DNA of 9,691 nt from JBKBXU01 sp046313675 (GCA_046313675.1 JBKBXU010000171.1:1-9691); one strand, 5' to 3'. Positions 1 to 5,842 are shown, counted from the first letter of the stretch. Notes: generated by a model not told the origin, from the sequence alone. Numbers and translations are program-made.

Positions 1-110
1 TTAAATACATTGAACAAGCAGAAGAATAGCGCTCCATGCTTCCTCCGCTTCTTTAGGGCATCCTCAAAAAGTGGATGTGTTCCTGGATGAAAAATTCTAT
101 AGGCAACCAT
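1..110 (-). CDS. possible start of a small unidentified ORF, cut by window edge
   Basis: An ATG at 108-110 opens a frame that has no stop through the window edge, giving 36 codons that begin MVAYRIFHPG and include a basic patch (LKKRRKHG). I recognise no family, there is no signal peptide and no clear ribosome binding site. It lies about 140 bases downstream of the lipoprotein gene that ends at 249 and after two hairpins, so it would need its own promoter; none is visible. It could be a chance open frame. The part outside the window would decide. Confidence 0.2.
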   Translation of the reverse strand, partial: MVAYRIFHPGTHPLFEDALKKRRKHGALFFCLFNVF

Positions 111-137
111 GAGCTTTGTATCAGCTTAAATGATTAA

Positions 138-179
138 ACCCTGACCATGCAATAGAGAATCCTATTGCGTAATCAGGGT
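138..179. repeat. 16-bp hairpin, copy 1 of a palindromic repeat
   Basis: The outer stem ACCCTGA (138-144) pairs with TCAGGGT (173-179). After a CC/AA internal loop the inner stem ATGCAATAG (147-155) pairs with CTATTGCGT (162-170), with one T-G wobble and a 6-base loop. The inner stem recurs at 2949-2972 with one base changed and the same wobble. On the minus strand it lies downstream of the lipoprotein gene ending at 249 and is followed by TTTAATCATTT, so it may also act as a weak terminator, but the U-tract is poor. Confidence 0.7.
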
Positions 180-204
180 AATTTTAAATTGTAAGAGGAT
201 TATT

Positions 205-251
205 TAGGGCCTCCTGAAAAAATCACAAGTGCTGTTTTTCAGTGCGCCCTA
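205..251 (-). terminator. possible terminator hairpin overlapping the lipoprotein stop codon
   Basis: TAGGGC (205-210) pairs with GCCCTA (246-251), and CTGAAAAA (214-221) pairs with TTTTTCAG (235-242), with a 3-by-3 internal loop between the stems. The stem includes the stop codon of the gene at 249-680. Downstream on the minus strand the sequence is AAATAATCC and not a real U-run, so termination strength is uncertain; it may instead protect the 3' end of the transcript. Confidence 0.4.
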
Positions 252-680
252 TTTAGTGATCAAATGAACAACATATTTGTCATTTCCATCAAAATAATAA
301 TACCAGAAATCATTTTCTTGTAATTTTTCAATGAACAAGGTTCTTGAAGAATGTCCATCATTTCCGGTAAGTTTGATTTCCTTGTCCTTGTTTTGAAATT
401 CCCAAACACCGGATCCGTTTGCCAAACCCCATTGATAGGAATAAGCACCATTTTTTATATATGTTTCACTATAACCCTGAAGGAATGATGTATAATCATC
501 GCCGTTTTTCTTAACAGTGTCGACTTTCCAGGTATTGGCTACCCTTTCCGATCTTGATTTCATTACAATTAGAGGATTTTCAGGATATTTTTTACAACTC
601 TGAAAGATTGGTCCCATAAAAAGCCCCATAAGGATAATCAAGGTTGCAGTTTTTATTGTTTTTTTCATAATTATGCTCAT
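249..680 (-). CDS. lipocalin-like lipoprotein
   Basis: The product is 143 residues. A basic start (KKTIK) and hydrophobic stretch lead to a lipobox ending FQSC with Cys29, followed by KK, so it is probably an anchored lipoprotein. The mature part has an early NTWKVD motif (Trp around 47) and alternating beta-type strands with GVWEFQNKDKEIKLT and FWYYYFDG, the look of the small lipocalin-like lipoproteins of Bacteroidota; no ligand can be named. The start could be ATG at 678-680 or the internal ATG at 666-668 (MKK), which gives a more standard signal peptide. It is the last gene after the coiled-coil lipoprotein and barrel genes, 93 bases below the barrel stop, with no promoter seen in the gap, so it is probably the third gene of that operon. 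The lipocalin call is moderate; the lipoprotein call is good. Confidence 0.75.
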   Translation of the reverse strand: MSIIMKKTIKTATLIILMGLFMGPIFQSCKKYPENPLIVMKSRSERVANTWKVDTVKKNGDDYTSFLQGYSETYIKNGAYSYQWGLANGSGVWEFQNKDKEIKLTGNDGHSSRTLFIEKLQENDFWYYYFDGNDKYVVHLITK

Positions 681-773
681 TAAGTGGTTAAATTGAATTG
701 ATGGAACCTCTGCTTTGGTGCCTTTTTCTATCGTTGTTTGCCCGGCTATAGCCTTAGGCCTTATGATATACGA

Positions 774-1409
774 CTATAAGAATCTGTACCCAATAGTACC
801 CTGATACCACATGTTTTTGTAACGAGGGTTTGTTGAAGAGCCATCGCCATTGTTATTCTGCATATCCATGCCTGCTCTTAATCCAAGCACCAAATGTCTG
901 ATGGTAAAATCAACTCCACCTGTCAAACACAACATATTCCTTCGTACATTGTCAGCTTTAAAATCCTGATTGGATTGAGAGCTACCTAAAGAGCTGGAGA
1001 ATTTGTCTTTTTGATTCAACAAATAGGAATATTGAGGGCCTGCAAGAAACGTAATAAACTCACTCGGCTTAAACGCAAGTAAAAGGGGAATGTCAAGGTG
1101 TGTTGTGGTACGATGCATTTTATAAGGAACCCCCAGAAGCTCTCCTGATCCCTTGAATCCCCTTTGAGATAATAAGATTTCCGGTTGCACACCTATATAT
1201 TTCCCTAATGGTATAGCAACAAAAGCTCCGCCTGCCGCACCAAATTTGGCATCAGCCCTGAAGGTTTCCCCATGGGTGTCGTACACATTTGAAAAATTGG
1301 CTCCTGCCTTTAAGCCAACAAGAAGTTTTTCACGGTAATCTGTATCCTGTGCATTGCTATACCCGGTCATGCACGCTATTGACATTAATAATAAAGTAAT
1401 CTTTTTCAT
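774..1409 (-). CDS. PorT-family outer-membrane beta-barrel protein
   Basis: The product is 211 residues with a clear signal peptide (MKKITLLLMS..., cleavage after SNA, residue 20). The mature protein starts with a strand carrying GLKAGANFSNV, then PLGKYIGVQPEILLSQRG, a THLDIPLLL strand and FITFLAGPQYSYLL, and ends GTIGYRFL with a terminal aromatic/hydrophobic strand. This order matches the OMP_b-brl_2 (PorT-like) family of 8-stranded barrels; the cargo or function of such proteins is generally unknown. It resembles the barrel at 8629-9207 in the same landmarks (GxKxGxN, QPEI, LxxPxLL, AGPQ), so the two are probably paralogues. Its start lies 19 bases after the stop of the coiled-coil lipoprotein gene, so both should be on one transcript driven by the promoter at 1903-1968. 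Confidence 0.9.
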   Translation of the reverse strand: MKKITLLLMSIACMTGYSNAQDTDYREKLLVGLKAGANFSNVYDTHGETFRADAKFGAAGGAFVAIPLGKYIGVQPEILLSQRGFKGSGELLGVPYKMHRTTTHLDIPLLLAFKPSEFITFLAGPQYSYLLNQKDKFSSSLGSSQSNQDFKADNVRRNMLCLTGGVDFTIRHLVLGLRAGMDMQNNNGDGSSTNPRYKNMWYQGTIGYRFL

Positions 1410-1428
1410 CTTCTTTAGTAGCTTGTGT

Positions 1429-1881
1429 TTATTTGCTGTTACTCGTTGTCAATTCACTAAAAGCATTGCCTATTTCTTGCATACCATTAGCAAAGTCAGT
1501 TTTAAATGTATCCCACTTATCTTTTCCTTCAATTTTGTAGTCATCCATTTTTTTCTTCATGTCCGTATTTTTTTGTTCGAGTTCCAAAAGCTTCTTTTCA
1601 TAATCAGCTCTGGCATCCTGCCTTAAACTCTCTTTTCTTGCCTTGAACTCGGCAATGCTTTTTTCATTAGCGCTAATTTTTGCTGCCGCTTCTCTCCTGT
1701 AGTATTCTACTTCTGCCAGGTATTCATCATTTGCTTGATCCAGCTTCCTGTTTGCTTCTTCAACATTCTCCTCCGCCTTTTCGACTTTTTGGGCAGGCGT
1801 ATCACAGCTTATCAAGGAAGCCCCTGCTATACCTATGAATGCCAATATCAATAGTGACTTTCTCATATTTTTTAAGTTCAT
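1429..1881 (-). CDS. coiled-coil lipoprotein, stress-response type
   Basis: The product is 150 residues. A signal peptide (MRKSLLILAFIGIAG) ends in a lipobox LISC with Cys26. Nearly the whole mature part is charged helix with heptad character (roughly residues 30-120, rich in Glu, Lys, Ala), then a C-terminal segment with KWDTFKTDFANGMQEIGNAF. It resembles proteins named sll1863-family stress response proteins in Bacteroidota annotation; that is recall and not a search. It is probably a periplasmic, membrane-anchored rod. The first ATG (MNLKNMRK) is preceded by AAGGA about 13 bases upstream; a start at MRK, five codons later, is possible. It is the first gene of the unit at 1881-249 and has the best-preserved copy of the shared bipartite promoter with a 5' leader of only about 15-20 bases. 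Confidence 0.85.
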   Translation of the reverse strand: MNLKNMRKSLLILAFIGIAGASLISCDTPAQKVEKAEENVEEANRKLDQANDEYLAEVEYYRREAAAKISANEKSIAEFKARKESLRQDARADYEKKLLELEQKNTDMKKKMDDYKIEGKDKWDTFKTDFANGMQEIGNAFSELTTSNSK

Positions 1882-1902
1882 ATTTTAATTATTTTCCTTA
1901 TG

Positions 1903-1968
1903 TAAAGGTGGTTAACATAGTAGTCCTTTGTGTTACACAACCCTGAACAAGATTTATACAATTCACAC
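1903..1968 (-). promoter_or_regulatory. shared bipartite promoter, copy A (for 1881-249 operon)
   Basis: Read on the minus strand: distal box GTGTGAATTGTATAA (1954-1968), 15-bp gap, proximal box GTGTAACACA (1929-1938, part of the palindrome TGTGTAACACA at 1929-1939), 22 bp, then TTTA ending the -7 box CACCTTTA (1903-1910). The -7 box resembles Bacteroidota TAnnTTTG with C for the first T. The proximal box sits where the -33 element would be. Cores GTATAA and GTGTAA are direct repeats 21 bp apart. Confidence 0.85.
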
Positions 1969-1990
1969 TTATTATTTGATGATAGGCATT

Positions 1991-2025
1991 AAAAAAGAGC
2001 ACAACTTTTAAAAAGCTGTGCTCTT
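1991..2025 (-). terminator. intrinsic terminator of the DUF3494 gene
   Basis: On the minus strand AAGAGCACA (2025-2017) pairs perfectly with TGTGCTCTT (2003-1995) around an A/T-rich inner stem, and the 3' arm runs into TTTTTT. It begins 33 bases after the stop codon of the gene at 2058-2807 and lies 23 bp upstream of the distal box of promoter copy A, so it separates the two units. Confidence 0.92.
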
Positions 2026-2057
2026 AGAAACTAAGACTCCTTAAACTTTACATTAAA

Positions 2058-2807
2058 TTAAAACTTAACTATTGTATTCCCTTCCAATACAATTGCACCT
2101 GATCTTGCCATTGCCCTGCCATCAAGCGTTGCGCCGGTTTTGAACGTAATTGACTCCATCGCCATTACAGTTCCTTTAAATACAGATGTAGTGCCAAATG
2201 TAGCCGAACTGCCTACCTGCCAAAATATATTAGATGCTTTAGCTCCTCCCGCAAGAAAAACCTGGCGTCCCGAGGTTGTGGTAAGGGAAGATGCAATCTG
2301 TATAATAAAAACAGCATTCGAATTTCCTTTTGCATCAAACGTAAGATCTCCTGAAGAAATAGAAAGGGAGGATGTTGATTTATAAAGTCCCGGGGTAAGC
2401 GTTAGCCCGCCAATATTTCCGGATAAAGTAACTATGTCTGTACTGGTTCTTCCGGCAGCATCATTGTATGCAGCTGTTAAGTCAAGCTTAGCCTGAGTAG
2501 CAATTTCATTGTTTATGTGCAAAGTGCCATTTAGTATTCCGGGAGGAAAGCCTCCAACTGAAGAACCCGGGCTTAAACCCATATCTCCGGTAACGTTTGT
2601 TTCCCCAGTGTTGGTAATCGATGTACCCGCAAGGATCGCTAAACCTGCAGAACCAGATAGGGATATATTTCCCTGCGCAATGGTTTGAACAGGTATTGTT
2701 GCCGGATTATCTTGATTAGGAGCAGGGTCTTCTGTCTTCTTTTTACACGCCGAGAATAACATTACCGACAACATTGCAAAAGATATTAATACGTTTAATT
2801 TTTTCAT
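2058..2807 (-). CDS. DUF3494 (ice-binding-like) lipoprotein
   Basis: The product is 249 residues. Signal peptide MKKLNVLISFAMLSVMLFSAC gives a lipoprotein with Cys21 followed by KKK and a Pro/Asn/Asp-rich linker to about residue 40. The rest fits one complete DUF3494 domain: TNTGETNVTGDMGLSPGS near the start, a single amphipathic helix (IATQAKLDLTAAYNDAAG), then beta-helix coils with LTPGLYKS, NIFWQVGSSATFGT, GTVMAMESITFKTGAT and DGRAMARSGAIVLEGNTI. This fold is a beta-helix with a lateral alpha-helix; characterised members bind ice, but many bacterial members lack a tested function. Here it is surface or periplasm anchored and carries the same promoter as its barrel and stress-type neighbours, which suggests an envelope role and not necessarily cold. 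It stands alone with its own terminator at 1991-2025. Confidence 0.92.
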   Translation of the reverse strand: MKKLNVLISFAMLSVMLFSACKKKTEDPAPNQDNPATIPVQTIAQGNISLSGSAGLAILAGTSITNTGETNVTGDMGLSPGSSVGGFPPGILNGTLHINNEIATQAKLDLTAAYNDAAGRTSTDIVTLSGNIGGLTLTPGLYKSTSSLSISSGDLTFDAKGNSNAVFIIQIASSLTTTSGRQVFLAGGAKASNIFWQVGSSATFGTTSVFKGTVMAMESITFKTGATLDGRAMARSGAIVLEGNTIVKF

Positions 2808-2844
2808 TATTGTGCTTTTAATTTTCTGCTTCTGGCAGACAGGT

Positions 2845-2860
2845 TGTGAATTATTTCACA
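2845..2860. promoter_or_regulatory. CRP-like palindrome in the leader of the DUF3494 gene
   Basis: TGTGAATTATTTCACA is a perfect 6-bp inverted repeat around TTAT and equals the TGTGA-N6-TCACA pattern known for CRP/FNR-type regulators. It lies just downstream of the predicted -7 box (2864-2871), so it would overlap or follow the transcription start and could act as a repressor or roadblock site, or as a small leader hairpin. TGTGAA also echoes the distal box of the shared promoter. No regulator of the CRP family is encoded in the window. Confidence 0.45.
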
Positions 2861-2863
2861 TTA

Positions 2864-2929
2864 CAAAGTTCCTTCTTTTTGCCTCCCCATGTGTTACACA
2901 ATGTTTGGCAAAAATTATATAATTCCCAC
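2864..2929 (-). promoter_or_regulatory. shared bipartite promoter, copy B (for DUF3494 gene)
   Basis: Minus-strand reading: distal box GTGGGAATTATATAA (2915-2929; one change, T to G, in the leading GTGTGAAT), 15-bp gap, proximal box GTGTAACACA (2890-2899, palindrome TGTGTAACACA 2889-2899 region), 22 bp, then TTTG of the -7 box GAACTTTG (2864-2871). The leader to the ATG is about 50 bases and contains the CRP-like palindrome. Confidence 0.8.
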
Positions 2930-2941
2930 TTGAGGTTAAGT

Positions 2942-2979
2942 CTGGAATATGCACTAGAACTTTCTATTGCGTATTCCAG
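2942..2979. repeat. 16-bp hairpin, copy 2 of a palindromic repeat
   Basis: CTGGAATATGCACTAG (2942-2957) pairs with CTATTGCGTATTCCAG (2964-2979) around a 6-base loop, with one T-G wobble and one C/T mismatch. The inner part ATGCAnTAG-N6-CTATTGCGT equals that of the hairpin at 138-179, in the same orientation, while the outer stem sequence differs but is still paired. It is 12 bp upstream of the distal box of promoter copy B. Confidence 0.7.
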
Positions 2980-3050
2980 GATAGATTCTTTAAGGGGAAT
3001 GAATTTCCAGTTAAAAAAAATAGCCGGAATGCAAGCACCCCGACTAGTTA

Positions 3051-3074
3051 CCTCTTTATGAAAGAGGAATTTTT
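3051..3074. terminator. hairpin terminator after the YtxH gene
   Basis: CCTCTTT (3051-3057) and AAAGAGG (3061-3067) form a 7-bp stem with a 3-base loop. The T-run (3070-3074) follows on the plus strand, so it has classic form in that direction. On the minus strand it starts about 16 bases after the YtxH stop and is preceded by A's, so it may serve as the 3' end hairpin of that transcript although the U-tract is missing on that side. Confidence 0.6.
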
Positions 3075-3083
3075 AATTTAACT

Positions 3084-3329
3084 TTACCTTTTGAGCGCAG
3101 CATTTTCAATAAATGCACTTGCTTTATTCTTTACAGATTCAACTTCTCTTTTCATGTCTTCTAAGAGGTGGTTAAATTTTCCTGTCATATCTTCCAAAAG
3201 ATCATCTCCTTTATCGGAGATTGTTTTTCTTGTTTTACTGCCTTTTTGCGGAGCAAAAAGAATTCCTAAAACTCCCCCAGCCGCGACACCTAATAATAGT
3301 GCGCCAATTACCATTCCTTTTTGCTTCAT
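3084..3329 (-). CDS. YtxH domain-containing small protein
   Basis: The product is 81 residues. Residues 6-27 are a Gly/Ala/Leu-rich membrane segment (VIGALLLGVAAGGVLGILFAP), immediately followed by the family's APQKGSKTRKTI signature and then a charged helix to the end (LLEDMKREVESVKNKASAF). This is the YtxH layout: one N-terminal helix with a soluble amphipathic tail. The family is linked to general stress in Bacillus by name, but its action is unknown. It lies 108 bases below the barrel gene at 3438-4004. Only a very degenerate match to the shared promoter is visible in that gap (ATGCAA on the minus strand at 3374-3379), so it is probably cotranscribed with the barrel or has an unseen promoter. 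Confidence 0.85.
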   Translation of the reverse strand: MKQKGMVIGALLLGVAAGGVLGILFAPQKGSKTRKTISDKGDDLLEDMTGKFNHLLEDMKREVESVKNKASAFIENAALKR

Positions 3330-3437
3330 GTTTTTGTTTTTTAAATTCCTAAAATAATTTTTAATAGCTGACTTTGCATGCCCTGTTCATTAATTACAAT
3401 ACCTGCTATTAATTACTCATTTGCTACCCTGTATTTA

Positions 3438-4004
3438 TTATAAGTGCACTGCCAAGCCTATGGTAGATATACCCGAAGACAGGTCTAAAAATATCCCAAA
3501 CTTATTGTTTAGGTGATATTCTGCACCTATATGAATATCGAGATATAGCATACCTGCTCCATGTCCTCTATTCAGGTCATGTCCATAATAGTTATCATCC
3601 CACCTGGTGCTCCTGATAGCAAAACCCAGGGAACCCGCTGCATAAAAATCCCAATTAGAAGGTGCATTTAATAATTGATCAAAATAATATGTTCCCTTAA
3701 GGCCAATAGGTATGACCGATTGACGATATCCATAATGCTTGTAAGGAGAATTTGGGCCTCCATAATAATGGTTGTTCCTGTAGGAATAATACGTAATGAA
3801 TGGAGCAAGCGTAAAGTTCTTTGCTACATCAATTTCATAGTTCAAATGGAAAACCGGTGTAGAATGCCCTACATATCTATGTCCAATACCAAGCCCAAGG
3901 TTTAAGGTATTGCCATACTTTTCTGAAGGGGCTCTGTCTTGCGCAAAAGTATTGCTTCCGCATAGCAGAAGGGAAATTAGTACTGTAAAAATTATCTTTT
4001 TCAC
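3438..4004 (-). CDS. outer-membrane beta-barrel protein
   Basis: The product is 188 residues and appears to use a GTG start (4002-4004). The signal peptide KKIIFTVLISLLLCG ends at TFA-QD, around residue 21. The mature part shows alternating beta strands: NLGLGIGHRYVG, PVFHLNYEIDV, FTLAPFITYYSY, then a Tyr/His/Gly/Asn-rich loop (about residues 76-93), VIPIGLKGTYYF, FYAAGSLGFAI, LYLDIHIGAEYHL and a terminal strand ISTIGLAVHL. It differs in sequence from the two PorT-type barrels in the window, so it is probably another small 8-stranded barrel family. Role unknown. Its promoter (copy C) is a near-perfect match to the shared element, with a leader of about 25 bases. Confidence 0.85.
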   Translation of the reverse strand: MKKIIFTVLISLLLCGSNTFAQDRAPSEKYGNTLNLGLGIGHRYVGHSTPVFHLNYEIDVAKNFTLAPFITYYSYRNNHYYGGPNSPYKHYGYRQSVIPIGLKGTYYFDQLLNAPSNWDFYAAGSLGFAIRSTRWDDNYYGHDLNRGHGAGMLYLDIHIGAEYHLNNKFGIFLDLSSGISTIGLAVHL

Positions 4005-4031
4005 TTTGTTGTTTGATTAAATTAACTGATA

Positions 4032-4097
4032 TAAAGGTGAGGGATTATAATGCGGCATGTGTTACACAGTATCAGGAAAGTCTTATACAATTCACAC
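4032..4097 (-). promoter_or_regulatory. shared bipartite promoter, copy C (for barrel at 3438-4004)
   Basis: Minus-strand reading: distal box GTGTGAATTGTATAA (4083-4097, identical to copy A), 15-bp gap, GTGTAACACA (4058-4067; full palindrome TGTGTAACACA one base wider), 22 bp, then TTTA of the -7 box CACCTTTA (4032-4039). The gap and the 22-bp spacer are unrelated in sequence to copy A, so the boxes are conserved by selection and not by recent duplication. Confidence 0.85.
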
Positions 4098-4129
4098 ATG
4101 ATCCCAGGAGGGCTTCAAAAGAAGAAAGA

Positions 4130-4285
4130 TTATAAAATCCTTCTTCCCTGTATGATCCTCAACAAGACTACAATGACGGCAATCACAAGTAAAATGTGAA
4201 TAAGCCCGCCTGAACTGAAACCCAAGTAGCCAATAAGCCAAAGAATTACCAGTATTACTGCAATGAAGTATAGTAAGCTTCCCAT
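4130..4285 (-). CDS. Lmo0937-family (DUF5670-like) small membrane protein
   Basis: A 51-residue ORF begins at ATG 4283-4285 and stops at 4130-4132. It starts MGSLLYFIAVILVILWLIGY, then LGFSSGGLIH and a second hydrophobic helix LLVIAVIVVLL, and ends RIIQGRRIL. Two membrane helices joined by a Gly/Ser turn and a basic tail are the signature of the short Lmo0937/DUF5670 proteins, which recur in Bacteroidota next to stress-type genes; their function is not known. It follows the 108-residue gene after 46 bases with no promoter between them, so it is probably the second gene of that unit. No clear terminator separates it from promoter copy C. Confidence 0.8.
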   Translation of the reverse strand: MGSLLYFIAVILVILWLIGYLGFSSGGLIHILLVIAVIVVLLRIIQGRRIL

Positions 4286-4331
4286 AATATTTTATTTTAT
4301 AATTTGTATATATGTGTGTGTCAGTAAGTGC

Positions 4332-4658
4332 TTATAATAAGATTATCAAAAGCACTATGATAAGTATAAGTGCTCCTGCAGAAAGGTAGATTCCTCCACC
4401 GTTCCTTGTTGAGAGATCACTTTTAATTGATCGTACTTCTCTTCTGAGTTGTCTTTTTTCTCCAGAATTCAAAGCTTTTTTATCCATTTCATTGATTTCG
4501 TTTAACCTTAATAGTAAAGACTCTGTTTCTGCGGACTTGTCCGACATGATTGTAGTCTCTATTGGCGTAGGTATACCTTCTGTTCCTGCCTTAGCTTGTG
4601 TTAATATTGTGCCTGACAACAGTAGTGTAGTCATTACGCACATGGTTATTTTTTTCAT
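4332..4658 (-). CDS. signal-peptide protein with C-terminal membrane helix
   Basis: The product is 108 residues. An N-terminal signal peptide (MKKITMCVMTTLLLSGTILT, probable cleavage after AKA, residue 24) is followed by a Thr/Ile-rich stretch, a charged helix (LLLRLNEINEMDKKALNSGEKRQLRREVRSIKSDL as adjoining pieces, residues 48-82), a GGG turn and a C-terminal membrane helix (residues 91-108, LSAGALILIIVLLIILL). I recognise the pattern as a common uncharacterised Bacteroidota protein (short helix region plus GGGIYLS-hydrophobic tail), but know no function. The topology suggests a periplasmic helix tethered to the inner membrane. It heads the unit with the 51-residue membrane protein and is driven by promoter copy D. 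Confidence 0.8.
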   Translation of the reverse strand: MKKITMCVMTTLLLSGTILTQAKAGTEGIPTPIETTIMSDKSAETESLLLRLNEINEMDKKALNSGEKRQLRREVRSIKSDLSTRNGGGIYLSAGALILIIVLLIILL

Positions 4659-4690
4659 TTATTTATTCTCTTTATGATTTTTTCACTATC

Positions 4691-4756
4691 CAAAGGTGGT
4701 TATCTTTGAAGCTGTATGTGTTGCATAACTATGGGAATAACTTACATTATTTCCAT
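4691..4756 (-). promoter_or_regulatory. shared bipartite promoter, copy D (for 4658-4130 unit)
   Basis: Minus-strand reading: distal box ATGGAAATAATGTAA (4742-4756, the most diverged but keeping the RTRYAA core), 15-bp gap, proximal box ATGCAACACA (4717-4726), 22 bp, then TTTG of the -7 box CACCTTTG (4691-4698). Spacing is exactly as in copies A-C and E. The leader is about 30 bases. Confidence 0.75.
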
Positions 4757-5001
4757 GTTTTAGAATTAGTGGATTGGGGGTTTGCAAAAGCATTCTATAA
4801 CCTGTAGAAACCCAGAAGATGCTGCTTGGAAGGGGAGGCAAGAGACAATACATTTGGGTACTATATCCTGACAGCCAGGATCGATTATTTAAAAAAAATC
4901 ACACTCAGTCGTCATTCATGCAAAGTGATTCTGAAGCTTGGTTTTTTAAAAACATCAGGAATTTCACCATTCTCATTTTAAATCTCAAGGAAGAATATCA
5001 G
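4757..5001. other. intergenic stretch without a recognised gene
   Basis: This 245-base stretch lies between promoter copy D and the stop of the gene at 5002-5211. I see only a short hairpin, ATCCTG/CAGGAT with a 5-base loop at 4865-4881, and a loose GGGTTT/AAACCC pairing (4778-4783 with 4808-4813). A plus-strand open frame (4819-5013) crosses it but has no signal, no recognisable domain, no ribosome site, and overlaps the opposite gene, so I do not call it. No clear terminator for 5002-5211 is visible. Confidence 0.5.
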
Positions 5002-5211
5002 TTACTTTTTTGAAGCCTTAAATAAAGTAAGTGCTCCTATTCCCATTAAAACAATACCAATAATAGGAGACCAGGTTATGTAATTTGGCTTGTTTCTTGT
5101 TATTTCAATTACACCAAGATCCGCAATTGTTTCTTTGGTAAAAAAGGTTGTTCCGGTAAAAATCATCAAAACTATGCCTGACACTAAAAAAATTATTCCT
5201 ATTGTTTTCAT
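5002..5211 (-). CDS. small two-helix membrane protein
   Basis: The product is 69 residues: helix 1 at about 3-24 (TIGIIFLVSGIVLMIFTGTTFF), a 24-residue connecting segment with VIEITRNKPNYITWSP, helix 2 at about 49-66 (IIGIVLMGIGALTLFKA) and a KK tail. Small proteins of this form are frequent in Bacteroidota and are uncharacterised. The connecting loop with its TWSPIIG is the most conserved-looking part. It stands alone between promoter copy G and the 4757-5001 gap, and lies directly downstream of the response regulator gene (170 bases). The ATG at 5209-5211 is very close to the putative -7 box, so the message may have little or no leader, or the true promoter lies elsewhere. Confidence 0.75.
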   Translation of the reverse strand: MKTIGIIFLVSGIVLMIFTGTTFFTKETIADLGVIEITRNKPNYITWSPIIGIVLMGIGALTLFKASKK

Positions 5212-5215
5212 GATT

Positions 5216-5279
5216 TAAACTCGTTAATTATCAGCTAATAAATCTTACATGCACTAAGAAAAATTTGCATTATTCACAC
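5216..5279 (-). promoter_or_regulatory. diverged bipartite promoter, copy G (for gene at 5002-5211)
   Basis: Minus-strand reading: a full distal box GTGTGAATAATGCAA (5265-5279), 14-bp gap, a degraded proximal box ATGTAAGATT (5241-5250), then 21 bp to TTTA (5216-5219). The distal box is strong; the proximal and -7 parts are weak and the -7 would put the start point at or near the ATG. Treat as a candidate member of the 14-bp-gap subclass. Confidence 0.5.
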
Positions 5280-5380
5280 ATTTATAGACCATAATTAAAA
5301 ACTAAGGCTAAAGCTTTTCTACGAACTTTTCAATAGAATTAAGTTTTTGGCTCTTTCAGCTTTTATCCTTCTGCCTTAAA

Positions 5381-5836
5381 TTACATTCTATCCATATACC
5401 AATTCAATTGCTTTTCAATTTTCTGGTAATGGGTTATTTTTGAAATAATTCTTTGTAGTCGAATAAAAGCTGTTTCACTTTTTACTACATAATCAAAAGC
5501 ATTATGTCTCATACAGCTCACAGCCACTTCGATTTTGTCCTGAGCAGACAGCATTATAACAGGAATAGCCGGGTTAAACGACTTTATTCTGTTCAGTGTG
5601 CTTAATCCGTCCATGGCATCTTTTTGTACACTGTCGAGGTTGTAATCTAAAATTATCACATCTGGATTTTCAGATAGTCTGGCAATACATTGTTCTCCTG
5701 TTGCAAATGTTTCAATTTCAAATTCATTTTGTTGACTGAATTCAATTTCCAACGACTTAAGAAACAACGCGTCATCATCTACAAGGAAAAGTTTGGTTTT
5801 ATTTTCTTTTTTCATTACTGCATTATCTGTACTCAT
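5381..5836 (-). CDS. single-domain response regulator (receiver only)
   Basis: The product is 151 residues and is a CheY-like receiver with no output domain. It has the acidic pair D20-D21 after FLVD, phosphoacceptor Asp64 in VIILDYNLD, Ser97 in IMLSAQD and Lys119 in DYVVKS; the last 20-25 residues are a helix (QKIEKQLNWYMDRM). An insertion of a few residues after the Asp (NLDSVQKDAMDG) is typical of Bacteroidota receivers. Its start is 6 bases after the hybrid kinase stop, so the two are translated from the same message, and it is the natural last acceptor of the relay (kinase HPt His to Asp64). Because it lacks a DNA-binding part, it must act through a partner protein; the AraC-type protein of the same operon is one candidate, by inference only. 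Confidence 0.93.
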   Translation of the reverse strand: MSTDNAVMKKENKTKLFLVDDDALFLKSLEIEFSQQNEFEIETFATGEQCIARLSENPDVIILDYNLDSVQKDAMDGLSTLNRIKSFNPAIPVIMLSAQDKIEVAVSCMRHNAFDYVVKSETAFIRLQRIISKITHYQKIEKQLNWYMDRM

Positions 5837-5842
5837 AAAATT

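Noticed and set aside
744..753. Perfect 10-bp palindrome GGCTATAGCC between the barrel gene and the lipocalin-like gene.
   Set aside because: Too short to be a terminator, no U-run, and no second copy found; probably chance or a minor intercistronic structure.
2846..3061. Plus-strand open frame of 71 codons upstream of the DUF3494 gene.
   Set aside because: It runs across promoter copy B and the 2942-2979 hairpin; the composition has no protein-like features.
3342..3400. A degenerate copy of the shared promoter before the YtxH gene (ATGCAAAGTC with TTGTAA 20 bp upstream on the minus strand).
   Set aside because: The distal GTGTGAA part is missing and no TTTG lies 22 bp downstream (nearest TTTA at 24), so it is not distinguishable from chance in A/T-rich sequence.
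4819..5013. Plus-strand open frame of 64 codons in the intergenic stretch.
   Set aside because: No ribosome site, no signal or domain, and it overlaps the end of the opposite gene.
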